From assembly GCA_030690315.1 (NCBI GenBank), contig JAUYGY010000042.1, forward strand, positions 22,301 to 86,300: a DNA stretch of 64,000 bases, given 5' to 3'. Positions 29,680 through 40,084 of the stretch are shown one piece after another (position 1 is the stretch's first letter; each line of letters opens with the position of its first letter). The position numbers and the translations under genes are program-made. This DNA comes from Aequorivita sp. GTDB taxonomy: Bacteria > Bacteroidota > Bacteroidia > Flavobacteriales > Flavobacteriaceae. The notes under the pieces are model-generated. The model had not been told where the DNA came from and searched no databases. It saw only the letters and a program-made list of their open reading frames with translations.

Positions 29680-30330
29680 TTAACGCAAGCATTTTGTGCC
29701 AATCAATAATGTATTGGTGCAATTCACTTTGGGGTACACTTGAAATTCTATATCGCTTCCGAAGTTGGAGGTAACAGTTTCAATAGCTTTGGAATCTCTT
29801 TCGAGATTTATGCCAACATTGAAAATTATTGAGCTATTTTTTTGAAGCATTTTGGAAATGTTTTCACAGAACTCCTTTGCAAAAAAAATAGGAGGGACCT
29901 TGGTATCAATAAAAAGGTCGATTATTATAAGTTGAAACTTTTGGTTTGCATTCTTCACAAATTGAAAAGCATCTTCTTCAATTATTTGAAGCTTTTCTGA
30001 AGACGTAATTCCGAATTCTTCCTTTGCAAGTTTTATGATTGCGGGATCAATTTCAACCGCGACAAGGTTTTCTGAATATTCAAAAATATTCCGTAGTGAA
30101 TGTATAATACTACCACCGCCCATTCCCAAAAGAAGTAGGTTTTCAACATTTTTTAAATCAACTTTAGCAAGCCCAAACTCTAATATTTTTTGAAGTGACC
30201 CATAGGAATAATTGGCATTTTTAGTATCCAAAACCTTTTTGCCGTTATAGTAGGTTACTTCTAAAGTGCCATTTATTTCTGATGGAAAGCGGCTTGTAAT
30301 TGGCCATATATAGCTAAGAATTTTCTTCAT
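29680..30330 (-). CDS. Spermidine synthase-like methyltransferase-fold protein
   Basis: A 216-residue class I SAM-fold protein of the spermine/spermidine synthase-like group. The nucleotide-binding glycine loop NLLLLGMGGGSIIHSLRNIF is followed by the acidic strand end LVAVEIDPAIIKLAKEEFG, EEDAFQFV and IIIDLFIDTKVPPIFF. It lacks the obvious polyamine gate residues of true SpeE and is shorter, so it may methylate or bind a different substrate. The final Cys (GTKCLR) is close to the C-terminus. It stands alone, upstream of pyrG on the same strand. Confidence 0.65.
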   Translation of the reverse strand: MKKILSYIWPITSRFPSEINGTLEVTYYNGKKVLDTKNANYSYGSLQKILEFGLAKVDLKNVENLLLLGMGGGSIIHSLRNIFEYSENLVAVEIDPAIIKLAKEEFGITSSEKLQIIEEDAFQFVKNANQKFQLIIIDLFIDTKVPPIFFAKEFCENISKMLQKNSSIIFNVGINLERDSKAIETVTSNFGSDIEFQVYPKVNCTNTLLIGTKCLR

Positions 30331-30376
30331 TCCATAACAGGTGTTTCATTATACTGCCAGCTGCAGCTGCCAACTG

Positions 30377-30607
30377 CTACTTTTTTATAAGTTTCTGAAC
30401 CAAACCTTCAAGTCCGTTCAATTTCAATTCATACATCTCCGCCATCATCCTTCCCAATTTTCCCTCGGGGAACCCTTTCTGCTTAAACCACACAAAATAA
30501 TATTCGGGAATGTTGGCTAAATAATAGCCTTCATATTTTCCGAAAGGCATTTTGTAGTTTGCCAGTTCAATCAAATGTTTTGGGTCTGGGCTAATTCCAA
30601 GATTCAT
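30377..30607 (-). CDS. DUF3820 family small protein
   Basis: From the ATG at 30607 the protein is 76 residues. It carries the DUF3820 signature YKMPFGKYEGYYLANIPEYYFVWFKQKGFPEGKLGRMMAEMYELKLNGLEGLVQKL. The family is small, often predicted cytoplasmic and of unknown role; similar segments occur in exonuclease-linked proteins. A longer frame to 30688 would overlap the upstream DUF922 gene by nearly 100 bases and adds a basic unconserved N-terminus, so the short start is preferred, leaving a 17-base overlap. Confidence 0.75.
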   Translation of the reverse strand: MNLGISPDPKHLIELANYKMPFGKYEGYYLANIPEYYFVWFKQKGFPEGKLGRMMAEMYELKLNGLEGLVQKLIKK

Positions 30608-31121
30608 ATTCGGCAAGTTGGTTGGCGATGTATTTCTGCCAGAAAATCTCCTTCGCTTCGTTTCGGGAATGGTCGGTTTCAGCATCAAATTTGGTTTGCA
30701 TCGCCCGTCTTTTCTGTTCTATCTGTTGATAGATTGCTTCAATTTCAGATTTTATCTTTTTTGAAAAGGTTTTTCCCGCTAGATTTTTCCGAAGCATTCG
30801 TGCGTGCAGTTCCGAAATATCAAAATGTGCCTGTTCGTGCTTTAAAATATAAGGAGAAACTCTTTCTGGAATATACCAAGAACCTTCAGGGGAGAAAAAA
30901 CTTTCCACGGAATATTCCACACTCATATCCCCGTTTTGTATGGAATAGGAATATTGAAAACTGATGCCTGTATTGGTGCTCGCCACAAAACTGGCGCTGC
31001 GCAAGGGGTTTCCGCGGAAATCCCCCCAAGTTAATTTTTGGTTTTCCTGCCACACAATTTTTTCCGAAGAGGATTGTGGGAAAATTACTAAAGAAAATAT
31101 AAAGACGAAAAGTAGTTTCAT
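30591..31121 (-). CDS. Secreted DUF922-type putative zinc protease
   Basis: A 176-residue protein with a signal peptide (LLFVFIFSLVIFPQSSS). The segment YILKHEQAHFDISELHARML contains an HExxH motif, consistent with the DUF922 family, which is predicted to include secreted Zn-dependent proteases. The N-terminal part has WGDFRGNP, another family marker. Catalysis has not been shown for most members. It overlaps the following DUF3820 gene by 17 bases, so they are probably co-transcribed. Confidence 0.75.
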   Translation of the reverse strand: MKLLFVFIFSLVIFPQSSSEKIVWQENQKLTWGDFRGNPLRSASFVASTNTGISFQYSYSIQNGDMSVEYSVESFFSPEGSWYIPERVSPYILKHEQAHFDISELHARMLRKNLAGKTFSKKIKSEIEAIYQQIEQKRRAMQTKFDAETDHSRNEAKEIFWQKYIANQLAEYESWN

Positions 31122-31201
31122 ATTAAAGTGAAATCAAAAATAGTACCCTTTTTTTAGTGAATTCACTCCCTGCCAACTGCAACTGAAAACTGCATGCTTT
31201 T

Positions 31202-31606
31202 TTACCCCCAATTAAATTCAATTAATTTTTCAATTTCTGGGTGAAGGCTATAAAGCACGGGGCAAGTTCTACCTGTGTTTTCAAGTATTTTTCGAGATCT
31301 ATCATCTATCCCGGCTGGAAAATTCAGAACCACTTCAATTTTTGAAATACGGCGCGGATCTGCCGCCATAGTTTTGGTTACCATTGCCGTGGTGCCGTCC
31401 ATATTCACTTGCATATCATTAGCTTTGATGCCCATAACAGTAATCATGCAATTTGCGAGCCCTGTTGCAACGGTATCCGTAGGTGAAAAAGCTTCGCCCT
31501 TCCCGTTGTTGTCTATTGGGGCGTCGGTGATGAATTTATTGCCTGATTGAAGATGCTGGTTTTCCGTGCGCAAGTTGCCCAGATATGTTACTTTGGAAGT
31601 GCTCAT
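31202..31606 (-). CDS. OsmC family peroxiredoxin-like protein
   Basis: A 134-residue OsmC/Ohr-type protein, which reduces organic hydroperoxides with two cysteines. Both are present: VATGLANCMITVMG (residue about 53) and GRTCPVLYSLHPEIE (residue about 114). The FSPTDTVATGL and HPEIE segments are also typical. It overlaps the stop of the LysM lipoprotein gene by 4 bases (ATGA), so it is the distal gene of a guaA-LysM-osmC cluster. OsmC versus Ohr subfamily is not resolved. Confidence 0.9.
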   Translation of the reverse strand: MSTSKVTYLGNLRTENQHLQSGNKFITDAPIDNNGKGEAFSPTDTVATGLANCMITVMGIKANDMQVNMDGTTAMVTKTMAADPRRISKIEVVLNFPAGIDDRSRKILENTGRTCPVLYSLHPEIEKLIEFNWG

Positions 31607-33537
31607 TCTACTACTTCAAATTTAAGTTCGTCGTTATACTTTAAAATATAAGCTGCTTCATTGCTGTAGCCTGCGGGACTTGATTTTTCGTAGCGGAATT
31701 TATTTTCAATATAAACGGTTTCCATTTCGGGCATAACAGCCTCATAAATATCTTTTTCTGAAGCCAAGCGAAGCAACACATCATAGGTTACATCAAAACC
31801 GCGGATGGCGTATCTGTTGGGAATTACTCCGTATTTATTTTTATAGCTGATTAAAAAAGGATTGCGGTCATCTTCGGAAATATTTTTATTTACTGAAGGA
31901 AACGTAAAATTCAGTTTTGCCAAACGGGTGCTAGACACTTCGTGCCATTCGTAAGCCTCATTTTTATTTAATGTAAACAAACGCGTTCTGTATGTGCCAA
32001 CCATTGCCGCTACAACATTTACGGCGCTGCTTACTAAAACCGGGTTATCGGTTTCAAGAATTACCCAATTTTCCATTCCTTCGGAAGCAACTGCGGTAAC
32101 ATCGCTACTCTGAATATAACCTCTACCACGGGGTGAAACAGTTTTTGCCGCAGGTATTGCGGTTTGTATCAATTCGCGTTGCTTGGCTTTTTTAGCGTCG
32201 GAGATAATGATGATATTTTTCCCTGAACTGTTCTTTTTTATATAACGTATCATCGTTTTTTCAAGTACGGCATCTGTGGGAAGGGTTTGGAAAAGATTGT
32301 CGTTCATTGCCATTTCCCGGTTGCTCAAAGGGGAAAAGATTGGAATTTTTTCATCCTTCAACATATCCGAAGCCTTTTCAACATTCTTTTGAAGAAGTGG
32401 GCCAATTACTGCATCCACATTTTTAAACTCGCTTTTTGAAATTATTGAAGCTACTTTGTTGTCGCTTCTTTCAGTATCATACACATTTAGTGTTACCGAA
32501 ATGCCTTTATCTTTTGCAAATTCTGCAGCCATCAATGCACCGCTGTAAAAATCTAAAGCCACGCGAAGGGTTGGGTCTTTTTTAAGCCAATCGTGATCGT
32601 TGCTGGTAGAATCACTCGGATTTCCCATCAAACGGAAGGGAAGCATCAGCGCTACCGTTTTCATTTTTTTGTTTTCTATTCTGTTTTCAAGATTGATTAC
32701 TGAAATATCTTTTTCCAAAATGACAGCTTCTTCCTTGGGTATTTTTAAAATCATTCCGTCTTTCAACCCATCTTTTGCATACGGATTCAATGCGATGATT
32801 TCTTCTTCCGATAGCCCGAATTTAGCTTTCAATCTAAAGAAACCTTCCTTCGGTTTCACTTCGTAATACTGAAAGATTTCATCATCAATTTCAGCATTTT
32901 CAATTACTGTTTTCTCGGGAACTATAATTGTTGCACCCACTTTTAAACTCTCGTCTAAATCTGGATTTAAATCTTCCAATTCAGCAATCGAAATACCAAA
33001 TTTTCTGGCGATGCCAAATTTTGTTTCCTTTGCTTTCACGGTGTATTTTTGGGTTCCGGGCAAAATCTTTTCCCGATCAGAACCAATGGTTTCCGAAGTT
33101 TTGGAAGCTGCGGGAATCAATAATCGCTCCCCTTTTTTAAGTCCGCGGGAATATAATTCCTTGTTTATTTTTTTTATATCCTCTACACTAATGTTGTATA
33201 ATTGGGCAATTCCGTATAGCGTTTCTTTACTTTTTACTTTATGCTCCCTGAAATTATTAGCATTTGTTCCAGAACTGATAATACTGCTTGAAGGTATTAT
33301 AAGAACGCTGTTCACCCTCAATTCATTTTTTGCGTCTGGGTTCAGGTTGTAAATGGTTTCTTCGGAAATATTATATTGCTTTGCAATGCTGTAAACCGTT
33401 TCGCCTTTTTGAACCGAATGGCTTTTGTACTGTTGTTGTGCGGCAGAGCCACAGCTAACCATAAAAAGGAAGGTTACCGAAACGTATATTAAACACTTCA
33501 ACATAGGGATAATCGATTTTTTAAGTTTGTCAAACAT
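31603..33537 (-). CDS. LysM-repeat lipoprotein with periplasmic-binding-protein-like domain
   Basis: A protein of about 644 residues. Starts at 33537 and 33504 are both possible; the latter gives a direct lipoprotein signal (LKCLIYVSVTFLFMVSCGSA, lipobox Cys). Four LysM motifs follow (HSVQKGETVYSIAKQYNIS; HKVKSKETLYGIAQLYNIS; YTVKAKETKFGIARKFGIS; YYEVKPKEGFFRLKAKFGL), which bind peptidoglycan glycans. The C-terminal 350 residues resemble a type I periplasmic-binding fold (ALDFYSGALMAAEFAKDKG, VDAVIGPLLQKNVEKASDML). This LysM plus binding-protein architecture is common in Bacteroidota; the role is unproven. It overlaps guaA upstream only if a longer start is used. Confidence 0.8.
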   Translation of the reverse strand: MFDKLKKSIIPMLKCLIYVSVTFLFMVSCGSAAQQQYKSHSVQKGETVYSIAKQYNISEETIYNLNPDAKNELRVNSVLIIPSSSIISSGTNANNFREHKVKSKETLYGIAQLYNISVEDIKKINKELYSRGLKKGERLLIPAASKTSETIGSDREKILPGTQKYTVKAKETKFGIARKFGISIAELEDLNPDLDESLKVGATIIVPEKTVIENAEIDDEIFQYYEVKPKEGFFRLKAKFGLSEEEIIALNPYAKDGLKDGMILKIPKEEAVILEKDISVINLENRIENKKMKTVALMLPFRLMGNPSDSTSNDHDWLKKDPTLRVALDFYSGALMAAEFAKDKGISVTLNVYDTERSDNKVASIISKSEFKNVDAVIGPLLQKNVEKASDMLKDEKIPIFSPLSNREMAMNDNLFQTLPTDAVLEKTMIRYIKKNSSGKNIIIISDAKKAKQRELIQTAIPAAKTVSPRGRGYIQSSDVTAVASEGMENWVILETDNPVLVSSAVNVVAAMVGTYRTRLFTLNKNEAYEWHEVSSTRLAKLNFTFPSVNKNISEDDRNPFLISYKNKYGVIPNRYAIRGFDVTYDVLLRLASEKDIYEAVMPEMETVYIENKFRYEKSSPAGYSNEAAYILKYNDELKFEVVE

Positions 33538-33554
33538 AGTCTCAATTTCATTAT

Positions 33555-35084
33555 TTATTCCCACTCAATAGTTGCAGGTGGTTTAGAGCTGATGTCATAG
33601 ACTACTCTATTAACGCCTTTAACTCGGTTTATTATATGGTTGCTCACTTCCTGCAAAAATTCATACGGAAGGTTTACCCAGTCGGCGGTCATTCCATCGG
33701 TAGATTCTACTGCGCGTAAAGCAACTACTTTTTCGTAGGTTCTTTCATCGCCCATTACGCCAACGCTGTTCACCGGCAATAAAATTGCGCCAGCTTGCCA
33801 AACCTTGTCGTATAGTTCCCATTTTTTCAAGCCATTAATAAAGATGGCGTCAACTTCTTGTAATATACGCACTTTTTCAGCAGTAATATCACCCAAAATC
33901 CTAATTGCCAAACCAGGTCCGGGAAAGGGATGCCTGCCCAACAATTCTGGGTCGATGCCCATTTCTTTTCCAACTCTTCTCACTTCATCCTTAAAAAGCA
34001 TGCGCAAAGGTTCCACAACTTTTAACTTCATAAAATCTGGCAGACCTCCCACATTGTGATGGCTTTTTATTGTAACTGAGGGCCCATTAACGGAAACACT
34101 TTCAATTACATCGGGATAAATTGTTCCCTGTGCCAACCAATCTACACCAGTTAATTGATGCGCTTCATCATCAAAAACCTCTATAAATGCGTTGCCGATT
34201 GCTTTGCGTTTTCGTTCAGGATCGCTTTCATTTTTTAAGGCTTCCAAAAAGCGTTCCGAAGCATCAACGCCTTTTACGTTTAGCCCCATATCTTTATATT
34301 GGTGAAGAACACTTTCAAATTCATTTTTACGAAGCAAACCGTTGTTTACGAAAATGCAGTATAAATTTTTACCGATGGCTTTGTTCAAAAGAATTGCCGC
34401 AACGGTAGAGTCAACGCCGCCACTTAAACCTAGAACTACCTTTCCATCGCCAATTTGTTCTTTTAAAACTGAAACAGTTGTTTCCACAAATGCAGCAGGC
34501 GTCCACGTTTGCGGAACCTCGGCAATATTTACCAAAAAGTTTTCCAGCAATTGCTTGCCGTGGGTAGTGTGATACACTTCGGGGTGGAACTGTATTGCAT
34601 AGGTTTCCTCGCCCTCAATTCTGTATGCAGCATTTAAAACATCAACTGTGCTCGCCAATCGCACTCCGTTTTCGGGAATTTCTGCAATGGTATCGCTATG
34701 GCTCATCCACACATTTGTGTTTTCTGGGATATCCTTAAAGAAATCCTCTCCGGATTTTATCATTGAAAGCTTCGCCCTTCCATATTCACGGGTGTTGGAA
34801 GGTTCCACACTTCCGCCGTCAAAATGCGCCAAATACTGTGCGCCATAACAAACAGCCAAAAGAGGTTTGTGGCCGCGAATTTGTGAAAGATCTGGGTGGG
34901 GCGCATCTTCCGCGCGAACGGAGAACGGACTGCCTGAAAGTATTACTGCCTTAAAAGATTCAAGGTTTTCTGGAATGTGATGATATGGGTGGATTTCGCA
35001 GTAAATGTTCAGTTCCCGTACTCGTCTGGCGATCAATTGGGTGTACTGCGAGCCAAAATCTAAAATAAGGACGTTGTTTTGCAT
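33555..35084 (-). CDS. guaA: GMP synthase (glutamine-hydrolysing)
   Basis: Aminates XMP to GMP. A 509-residue protein from the ATG at 35084. The glutaminase domain has the nucleophile C79 ([10 protein letters not shown]) and HPE at 167-169. The ATP-pyrophosphatase loop [14 protein letters not shown] spans about 218-230. The C-terminal dimerisation domain ends [15 protein letters not shown], the family-typical tail. The frame could start at a TTG two codons earlier, but the ATG directly follows a -7 element (TACTTTTG at 35095-35088), implying a very short or absent leader. Confidence 0.98.
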   Translation of the reverse strand: MQNNVLILDFGSQYTQLIARRVRELNIYCEIHPYHHIPENLESFKAVILSGSPFSVRAEDAPHPDLSQIRGHKPLLAVCYGAQYLAHFDGGSVEPSNTREYGRAKLSMIKSGEDFFKDIPENTNVWMSHSDTIAEIPENGVRLASTVDVLNAAYRIEGEETYAIQFHPEVYHTTHGKQLLENFLVNIAEVPQTWTPAAFVETTVSVLKEQIGDGKVVLGLSGGVDSTVAAILLNKAIGKNLYCIFVNNGLLRKNEFESVLHQYKDMGLNVKGVDASERFLEALKNESDPERKRKAIGNAFIEVFDDEAHQLTGVDWLAQGTIYPDVIESVSVNGPSVTIKSHHNVGGLPDFMKLKVVEPLRMLFKDEVRRVGKEMGIDPELLGRHPFPGPGLAIRILGDITAEKVRILQEVDAIFINGLKKWELYDKVWQAGAILLPVNSVGVMGDERTYEKVVALRAVESTDGMTADWVNLPYEFLQEVSNHIINRVKGVNRVVYDISSKPPATIEWE

Positions 35085-35087
35085 AGG

Positions 35088-35095
35088 CAAAAGTA
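35088..35095 (-). promoter_or_regulatory. guaA promoter -7 element with near-leaderless start
   Basis: TACTTTTG on the minus strand ends only 3 bases before the guaA ATG. With initiation about 7 bases after the -7 element, the mRNA would start at or inside the start codon unless a TSS further upstream is used. Confidence 0.4.
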
Positions 35096-35187
35096 CTTTA
35101 AATATATAAGTTGGTTTAAGGGTTTGTGAGGATTTTTTTTAAGGGTTTTCAACAACATTTTTTTTGTCCAGAATACACCAATATACT

Positions 35188-35493
35188 TTACTTTAATTGC
35201 TTTTTAAGTTTATATGGATTTTGGCGTGTGTCGAAAAATGTGATTATTTCAAGGATATTTTTTTGAGAATTTATGCGATAATAAAAAGTATTTTGTTTGG
35301 TAACTACACATTTATATATTCCACCGAGTTCTTTTGATTTTGGACAACTTTCCGGCTGTGCTAAAATCTGATCGATTTTAGTAGTGAGTTTGGATAAAAA
35401 ATCTTTTTTAACTTTATTTCCCCATTTAGATAAAAGATAATCGGTAATTTCTTCAAGTTTATTTTCTGCTTGCGGTGATAGAATTATTTCCAT
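35188..35493 (-). CDS. RelE/ParE-family toxin
   Basis: A 101-residue toxin of the RelE/ParE fold. The pattern is typical: MEIILSPQAENKLEEITDYLLSKWG helical hairpin, LTTKIDQILAQPESCPKSKELGGIYKCVVTKQNTFYYRINSQKNILEIITFFDTRQNPYKL. The C-terminal strand with FDTRQNP matches ParE/RelE families. It may cleave ribosome-bound mRNA or poison gyrase; the subgroup is not clear. Its ATG overlaps the antitoxin stop by one base (TAATG), so it is translationally coupled. Confidence 0.88.
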   Translation of the reverse strand: MEIILSPQAENKLEEITDYLLSKWGNKVKKDFLSKLTTKIDQILAQPESCPKSKELGGIYKCVVTKQNTFYYRINSQKNILEIITFFDTRQNPYKLKKQLK

Positions 35494-35711
35494 TATGAAA
35501 TTCTTTTAAGAACTTCTTTATATGATTTACCCTTGCCTTGGTTCAGTTGCTCAATTCCTTTTTTTATTTCCGCCTGTTCATCAGCGCTCAATTCATTCCA
35601 AAAATCAGCTTTTTCATTGTTTATAAACTCGATTACCTTTTTAATAAAAGTATCGTTTTCGATATTTAATATCATTTTTATCAATTCTATTTTTGAAGTT
35701 TTGATGTCCAT
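35493..35711 (-). CDS. Antitoxin of the RelE/ParE pair
   Basis: From the ATG at 35711 the protein is 72 residues: MDIKTSKIELIKMILNIENDTFIKKVIEFI, then ELSADEQAEIKKGIEQLNQGKGKSYKEVLKRIS. It is the standard Bacteroidota antitoxin preceding a RelE toxin: helical N-terminus, central ADEQAEI and a basic tail. A longer frame to 35801 runs into bshC and is not needed. It overlaps the toxin by one base. It is the reference for the two orphan antitoxin-like genes at 1918-2424. Confidence 0.85.
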   Translation of the reverse strand: MDIKTSKIELIKMILNIENDTFIKKVIEFINNEKADFWNELSADEQAEIKKGIEQLNQGKGKSYKEVLKRIS

Positions 35712-35772
35712 TATTAATGCTTTTCCCAAATTTAATAAATTTTGTTTACGGAATCTTCTTTTGAAATGAAAG

Positions 35773-37368
35773 TTATAATTCCAAAACCAAAAAATTTCCA
35801 TCCAAAGGATCTAAGTTTTCTTTCAAAACATCCAGCAACCCTTCCCCATATTCCAAATAAAACTCCGCAAAATTAAGATGCCGTTCCTGCAGACTTTGGT
35901 TCGGAAACAGTTGGTTCTGAATGTTTTTTACTCGGTCCAATACATTGGATAGATTCCGTTTCTGCGCTTTTAGCAATCGCTTTTCCAGATTGTCCAAGCC
36001 ATTCAACTGTTTCTTTTCCTGTGCGGCCACGGCACCTAAAAACGAGGCATCGGTTTGCTTCGCCAATTCGTATAAATCCAAAAACTGTTGTTTCAGAAAT
36101 TCTTTTTGTTTTGAAAAATCTATAGTTATTTGCGAGATTTCGTGCGTATGTTTCGTCATCAACTCGTGTTGCGGAAGAAATAAATCGTCAACTGAAACAT
36201 TCAGATTTTGGAGTTTTTCGGAAAGCATTTCCGGCACCAAAAGCACCGAATTACGAAGCAACAAAATAGGAAATGGTACTTCCACTTTGTTGAAATAATC
36301 ATTTAACTGAAACCAATAAGCCAGCTCGCCACCGCCACCAATGTAGCAAAGATTAGGCAAAATAACCTCTTGATATAAAGGGCGCAACAAAGCATTGGGC
36401 GAAAAACGATACGGGTGTTCGTGCAGTTCGTTTATAATTTCTTTCTTTGAAAAAGAAAGTCCGCTCTCATTCCCATAAAACCGACCATCCTGTTCAATAA
36501 TACGCTCTCGAAGGTTTTCCTTTAAATAAAACAAATTTATCTCGCGTGGGTGCACCTGTTCGGAAAACCCCAACTCGGTAAGTTTTTCAGTAGTTTCCGA
36601 AACCTTTTTAAAGCTTAGGTTTTCGGTTAGTTCCTTTTCGGCATAGGGGATAAAACACTTTTTCAGTTCGGCATCATTTCCATCAATAATCACTAAACCG
36701 TGGTGATAAAAAAGACTATTGGCCAAAAACCGTGTGGCATCCGCAAGATTGTCGTGTTTGGTGTAGGCATCTTTAAATAAATCAATCAATTTGTTGGCGT
36801 TTTCGCTTTCGCCAAATTCTTTTTTTAAGTGTTGTTTCACCTCCCTCAAACCTTCAGTGGAAAGTTCGCCAACCGCTCCGGCAGCTTTTCGGTCCCATTT
36901 CACCTTTTTTCCGAATAGGTTGAAATAATTTATTTCCTCAAAATCATGATCTTCTGTCGCCATCCAATAAACCGGAACAAAATGGTTGGTAGTATATGTT
37001 TTGTTGAGTTGCTCTGCAAGATTTATTGCCGAAAATATTTTATAAAGAAAGTAAAGCGGCCCGGTAAAAAGATTGAGCTGGTGCCCGGTTGTTATTGTAA
37101 ATGTGTTGTGCTCCCGCAACAAATCAATATTGCTTAAAGTGGATTGGGAAATGGAATTGTCGCCATATTGAAACATAATCCGCTTTGACAGCAAATGTCG
37201 TTTTTCTTCCGAAAAATTCTTCTGCTTTTCAGCAAGTTGATGCTTAAAATTTTCAAGGTTTGGAAAGCGATTGTAAAAGGGTTTTAGGCTTTCATTTTCA
37301 GCGAGATAATCGCAAACTAATTTGGAGAAGTAACCAGTGTCTTTATACGGAATGGAGTGGGTTGGCAT
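35773..37368 (-). CDS. bshC: Bacillithiol biosynthesis cysteine-adding enzyme
   Basis: Adds cysteine to glucosaminyl-malate in the last step of bacillithiol synthesis. The 531 residues match BshC in length. The N-terminus contains TITTGHQLNLFTGPLYFLYKIFSAINLAEQL, followed by VPVYWMATEDHDFEEINYFNLFGKKVKW (Rossmann-like core), PNLCYIGGGGELAYWFQLNDYF and a C-terminal coiled-coil with ENLDPLDGNFLVLEL. bshA and bshB are not in the window. The -7 TATTTTTG lies at 37398-37391. Confidence 0.95.
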   Translation of the reverse strand: MPTHSIPYKDTGYFSKLVCDYLAENESLKPFYNRFPNLENFKHQLAEKQKNFSEEKRHLLSKRIMFQYGDNSISQSTLSNIDLLREHNTFTITTGHQLNLFTGPLYFLYKIFSAINLAEQLNKTYTTNHFVPVYWMATEDHDFEEINYFNLFGKKVKWDRKAAGAVGELSTEGLREVKQHLKKEFGESENANKLIDLFKDAYTKHDNLADATRFLANSLFYHHGLVIIDGNDAELKKCFIPYAEKELTENLSFKKVSETTEKLTELGFSEQVHPREINLFYLKENLRERIIEQDGRFYGNESGLSFSKKEIINELHEHPYRFSPNALLRPLYQEVILPNLCYIGGGGELAYWFQLNDYFNKVEVPFPILLLRNSVLLVPEMLSEKLQNLNVSVDDLFLPQHELMTKHTHEISQITIDFSKQKEFLKQQFLDLYELAKQTDASFLGAVAAQEKKQLNGLDNLEKRLLKAQKRNLSNVLDRVKNIQNQLFPNQSLQERHLNFAEFYLEYGEGLLDVLKENLDPLDGNFLVLEL

Positions 37369-37390
37369 AGATTCTTTGGAAAAATTAAAA

Positions 37391-37398
37391 CAAAAATA
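37391..37398 (-). promoter_or_regulatory. bshC promoter -7 element
   Basis: TATTTTTG on the minus strand, about 22 bases before the bshC ATG. Confidence 0.45.
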
Positions 37399-37457
37399 AC
37401 CGTTTTAAATTGGCTGTAGCTTTAAAGATACGTTAATCTTGAAACACTTGAATAATT

Positions 37458-37560
37458 TACCACCAATACACGAATGCTTTTGTTGTATGTTTTAAGTATA
37501 AGCTTACATTCAATCGAAAATCATCGTAATAAACCAGATAATATTCGTGTATTCATGGTA
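37458..37560. repeat. Long-arm inverted repeat between bshC and the M14 peptidase
   Basis: TACCACCAATACACGAAT (37458-37475) and ATTCGTGTATTCATGGTA (37543-37560) are reverse complements at 16 of 18 positions, separated by 67 bases. It occupies the divergent spacer and could be a dispersed palindromic element. Confidence 0.55.
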
Positions 37561-37624
37561 AAAAAATCTACAACAATATTTCAAAATCTTTACTTAGTTT
37601 TATCGGCAATTTAAATTCCTTCAA

Positions 37625-40084
37625 ATGAAGCTCCATTTTACTTTTTTATTCCTTGTATTCCCTCTGTTTATTTTCGCCCAACTAAAATCGCCCGCCGAAT
37701 TTTTAGGGTATGAAATAGGCACCGAATTTTCCCGTCACGCCGATGTTGTTTCCTATTTTGAACAGCTGGAGGCAAATAGCAAAATGGTGAAGTACTTCGA
37801 TTACGGAAAAACAAACGAACGCAGAAGATTGACGTATGCCGTAATTTCTTCCGAAGAAAACCTTGCAAATCTCGAACAAATACGCACCGATAATTTAAAG
37901 AATATAGGCTTGCTTCCCGGCAGTGCGACCCCCAATAAAACTATTGTTTGGCTAAGCTATAATGTTCACGGCAACGAGGCCAGCAGTAGCGAGGCGGCTA
38001 TGAATACCGTTTATAAACTTATAACCGAACATGCCGATTGGCTGAAAAACGTAGTTATTATTATGGATCCCAACGTAAATCCAGATGGGCGGGATCGTTA
38101 TGTAAATTGGTACAACCAGCTGAAGGCTTCCCCCTATAATTCATCACCGGATGCTACGGAGCATAGCGAACCTTGGCCCGGCGGCCGCCCCAACCATTAC
38201 CTTTTTGATCTTAACCGCGATTGGATGTGGGCAAGCCAAGTAGAAACCCAACAGCGCCTCAAAATTTATAACCAATGGATGCCACAGATACACGTAGATT
38301 TTCACGAGCAGTTCATCAACAATCCCTATTATTTTGCACCGGGAGCGGAGCCATATCATGAAATAATTACAGATTGGCAGCGTGAATTCCAGGACATAAT
38401 AGGAAAAAACAATGCAAAATATTTTGATGAAAAGGGCTGGCTTTTCTTTACGCGTGAAAGTTTTGATTTATTGTACCCAAGTTATGGCGACACCTATCCG
38501 CTTTATATGGGTGCTATTGGAATGACCTATGAACAGGCGGGCCACGGAAGGGCGGGTTTGGGAATTATAAATGCGGAAGACATTGAACTTACCCTAGTTG
38601 ATCGTGTTGCGCATCACACCACCACCGGGCTTTCCACAATTGAAGTGGCTTCGCAACAAGCTGTTTCCCTAAATTCTGAATTTAAGAAATTCTTCAAAAA
38701 CGATAATCTGAAGTATAAAAGTTTCGTATTAAAAGGCAATCCCGATAATCTAAAATCGCTTACCGATATGCTGGACCGCCACGAAATAAAATATGGATAT
38801 GCCACTGGCGGCAGTGCAAGCGGCTTCAATTATAACAATACTAAAAAGGGGGCAATGGATGCCAAAGGTGCTTTAATTGTGAGCACCAACCAGCCGAAAG
38901 GCAAAATGGTGCAAGTGCTTTTTGAGCCTAATGCCGCTCTTTCAACACCCCTGACATATGATATTACGGCTTGGAGTTTGCCGTATGCCTTCGGACTTGA
39001 GACTGTGGCGAGCACTACTTTAATTCCAGCCACTGGCACTGCGCCAAACAATTCTATCGCCAATAATCCATCCCCAATGGCGGCGGGCTATATTTCGAAA
39101 TGGAACAGTTTGCAGGATGCCGAATTTCTTTCAGCCTTGTTGCAGGCAAACATAAAAGTGCGTTTCTCTGAAAAGGAACTGGGTTTTGGTGGCAACAGTT
39201 TTGGGCGCGGCAGTTTGATTATTACGAGAAGCGACAATAAAACCAACGCAGATTTTGATAAAAAAGTTGTAGAAATTGCAAACAAAATGGGGCGCCAATT
39301 GTACGCTTCCCCAACAAGTTATGCCGATAGTCTTACCGATTTCGGCTCACAATATGTGCGCTTAATCAAAAAGAAAAGAGTAGCAATATTGCAGGGAGAA
39401 GGAACATCATCATTAAGTTACGGGGCGCTTTGGCACTTTTTTGAAGCCCAATTGAAATACCCAATCACCTCCATAAACACGGACGATATTGGCAATATTC
39501 AATGGTCAGATTATGATGTACTAGTGTTGCCCGACGGCAATTATAAATCCATTTTAGATGAAGACACTTTTAAAGTTCTGGAAACATGGATTGGCGAAGG
39601 CGGAAGAGTTATTGCCATCGCCAATGCAGTAAAGATTTTTGAAGGGAAGGAAGGTTTTGATCTTAAAAACAACGTGGACGAAAAAGCTGAAAAGGAGAAT
39701 GATACGTTAGGAAATATGATCCCATACGCCCAACGCGAACTGGAAGGCACCAAGGATTTTATAACCGGCAGTATTTATAAAATAGCGTTGGATAATACCC
39801 ATCCGCTGGCGTTTGGGTATGGAGATACCTACTACAGTTTAAAGCTGGGGAGCGATTCTTATAAATTTTTAAACGATGGGTACAATGTGGGCTATATACA
39901 GGAACCTGAAAGCGTTTCTGGATTTTCTGGGGAAACTGCAAAGGCTGCCCTAAAAAATTCCATCGTTTTCGCAGAAGCGAAAAAGGGGAGTGGCAGTGTT
40001 ATTTATATGGTTGATGATGTTTCCTTTCGCTCCTTTTGGCAAAACGGGAAACTGTTTTTGGCGAATGCGGTGTTTTTTGAGTAG
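37625..40084 (+). CDS. Secreted M14 zinc carboxypeptidase family protein
   Basis: An 819-residue protein with a signal peptide ([17 protein letters not shown]). The M14 zinc-binding motif is [15 protein letters not shown] (H and E ligands near residue 117), and the second His lies in [20 protein letters not shown]. An [25 protein letters not shown] stretch contains the Arg of the substrate site. The C-terminal about 250 residues ([26 protein letters not shown]...VLVLPDGNY) resemble a class I amidotransferase-like domain, as in similar Bacteroidota M14 proteins. No T9SS signal is seen. A long heptamer array starts at its stop codon. Confidence 0.9.
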   Translation: MKLHFTFLFLVFPLFIFAQLKSPAEFLGYEIGTEFSRHADVVSYFEQLEANSKMVKYFDYGKTNERRRLTYAVISSEENLANLEQIRTDNLKNIGLLPGSATPNKTIVWLSYNVHGNEASSSEAAMNTVYKLITEHADWLKNVVIIMDPNVNPDGRDRYVNWYNQLKASPYNSSPDATEHSEPWPGGRPNHYLFDLNRDWMWASQVETQQRLKIYNQWMPQIHVDFHEQFINNPYYFAPGAEPYHEIITDWQREFQDIIGKNNAKYFDEKGWLFFTRESFDLLYPSYGDTYPLYMGAIGMTYEQAGHGRAGLGIINAEDIELTLVDRVAHHTTTGLSTIEVASQQAVSLNSEFKKFFKNDNLKYKSFVLKGNPDNLKSLTDMLDRHEIKYGYATGGSASGFNYNNTKKGAMDAKGALIVSTNQPKGKMVQVLFEPNAALSTPLTYDITAWSLPYAFGLETVASTTLIPATGTAPNNSIANNPSPMAAGYISKWNSLQDAEFLSALLQANIKVRFSEKELGFGGNSFGRGSLIITRSDNKTNADFDKKVVEIANKMGRQLYASPTSYADSLTDFGSQYVRLIKKKRVAILQGEGTSSLSYGALWHFFEAQLKYPITSINTDDIGNIQWSDYDVLVLPDGNYKSILDEDTFKVLETWIGEGGRVIAIANAVKIFEGKEGFDLKNNVDEKAEKENDTLGNMIPYAQRELEGTKDFITGSIYKIALDNTHPLAFGYGDTYYSLKLGSDSYKFLNDGYNVGYIQEPESVSGFSGETAKAALKNSIVFAEAKKGSGSVIYMVDDVSFRSFWQNGKLFLANAVFFE

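Noticed and set aside
30591..30688. Longer start for the DUF3820 protein
   Set aside because: It would overlap DUF922 by 98 bases and adds a basic N-terminus without family similarity.
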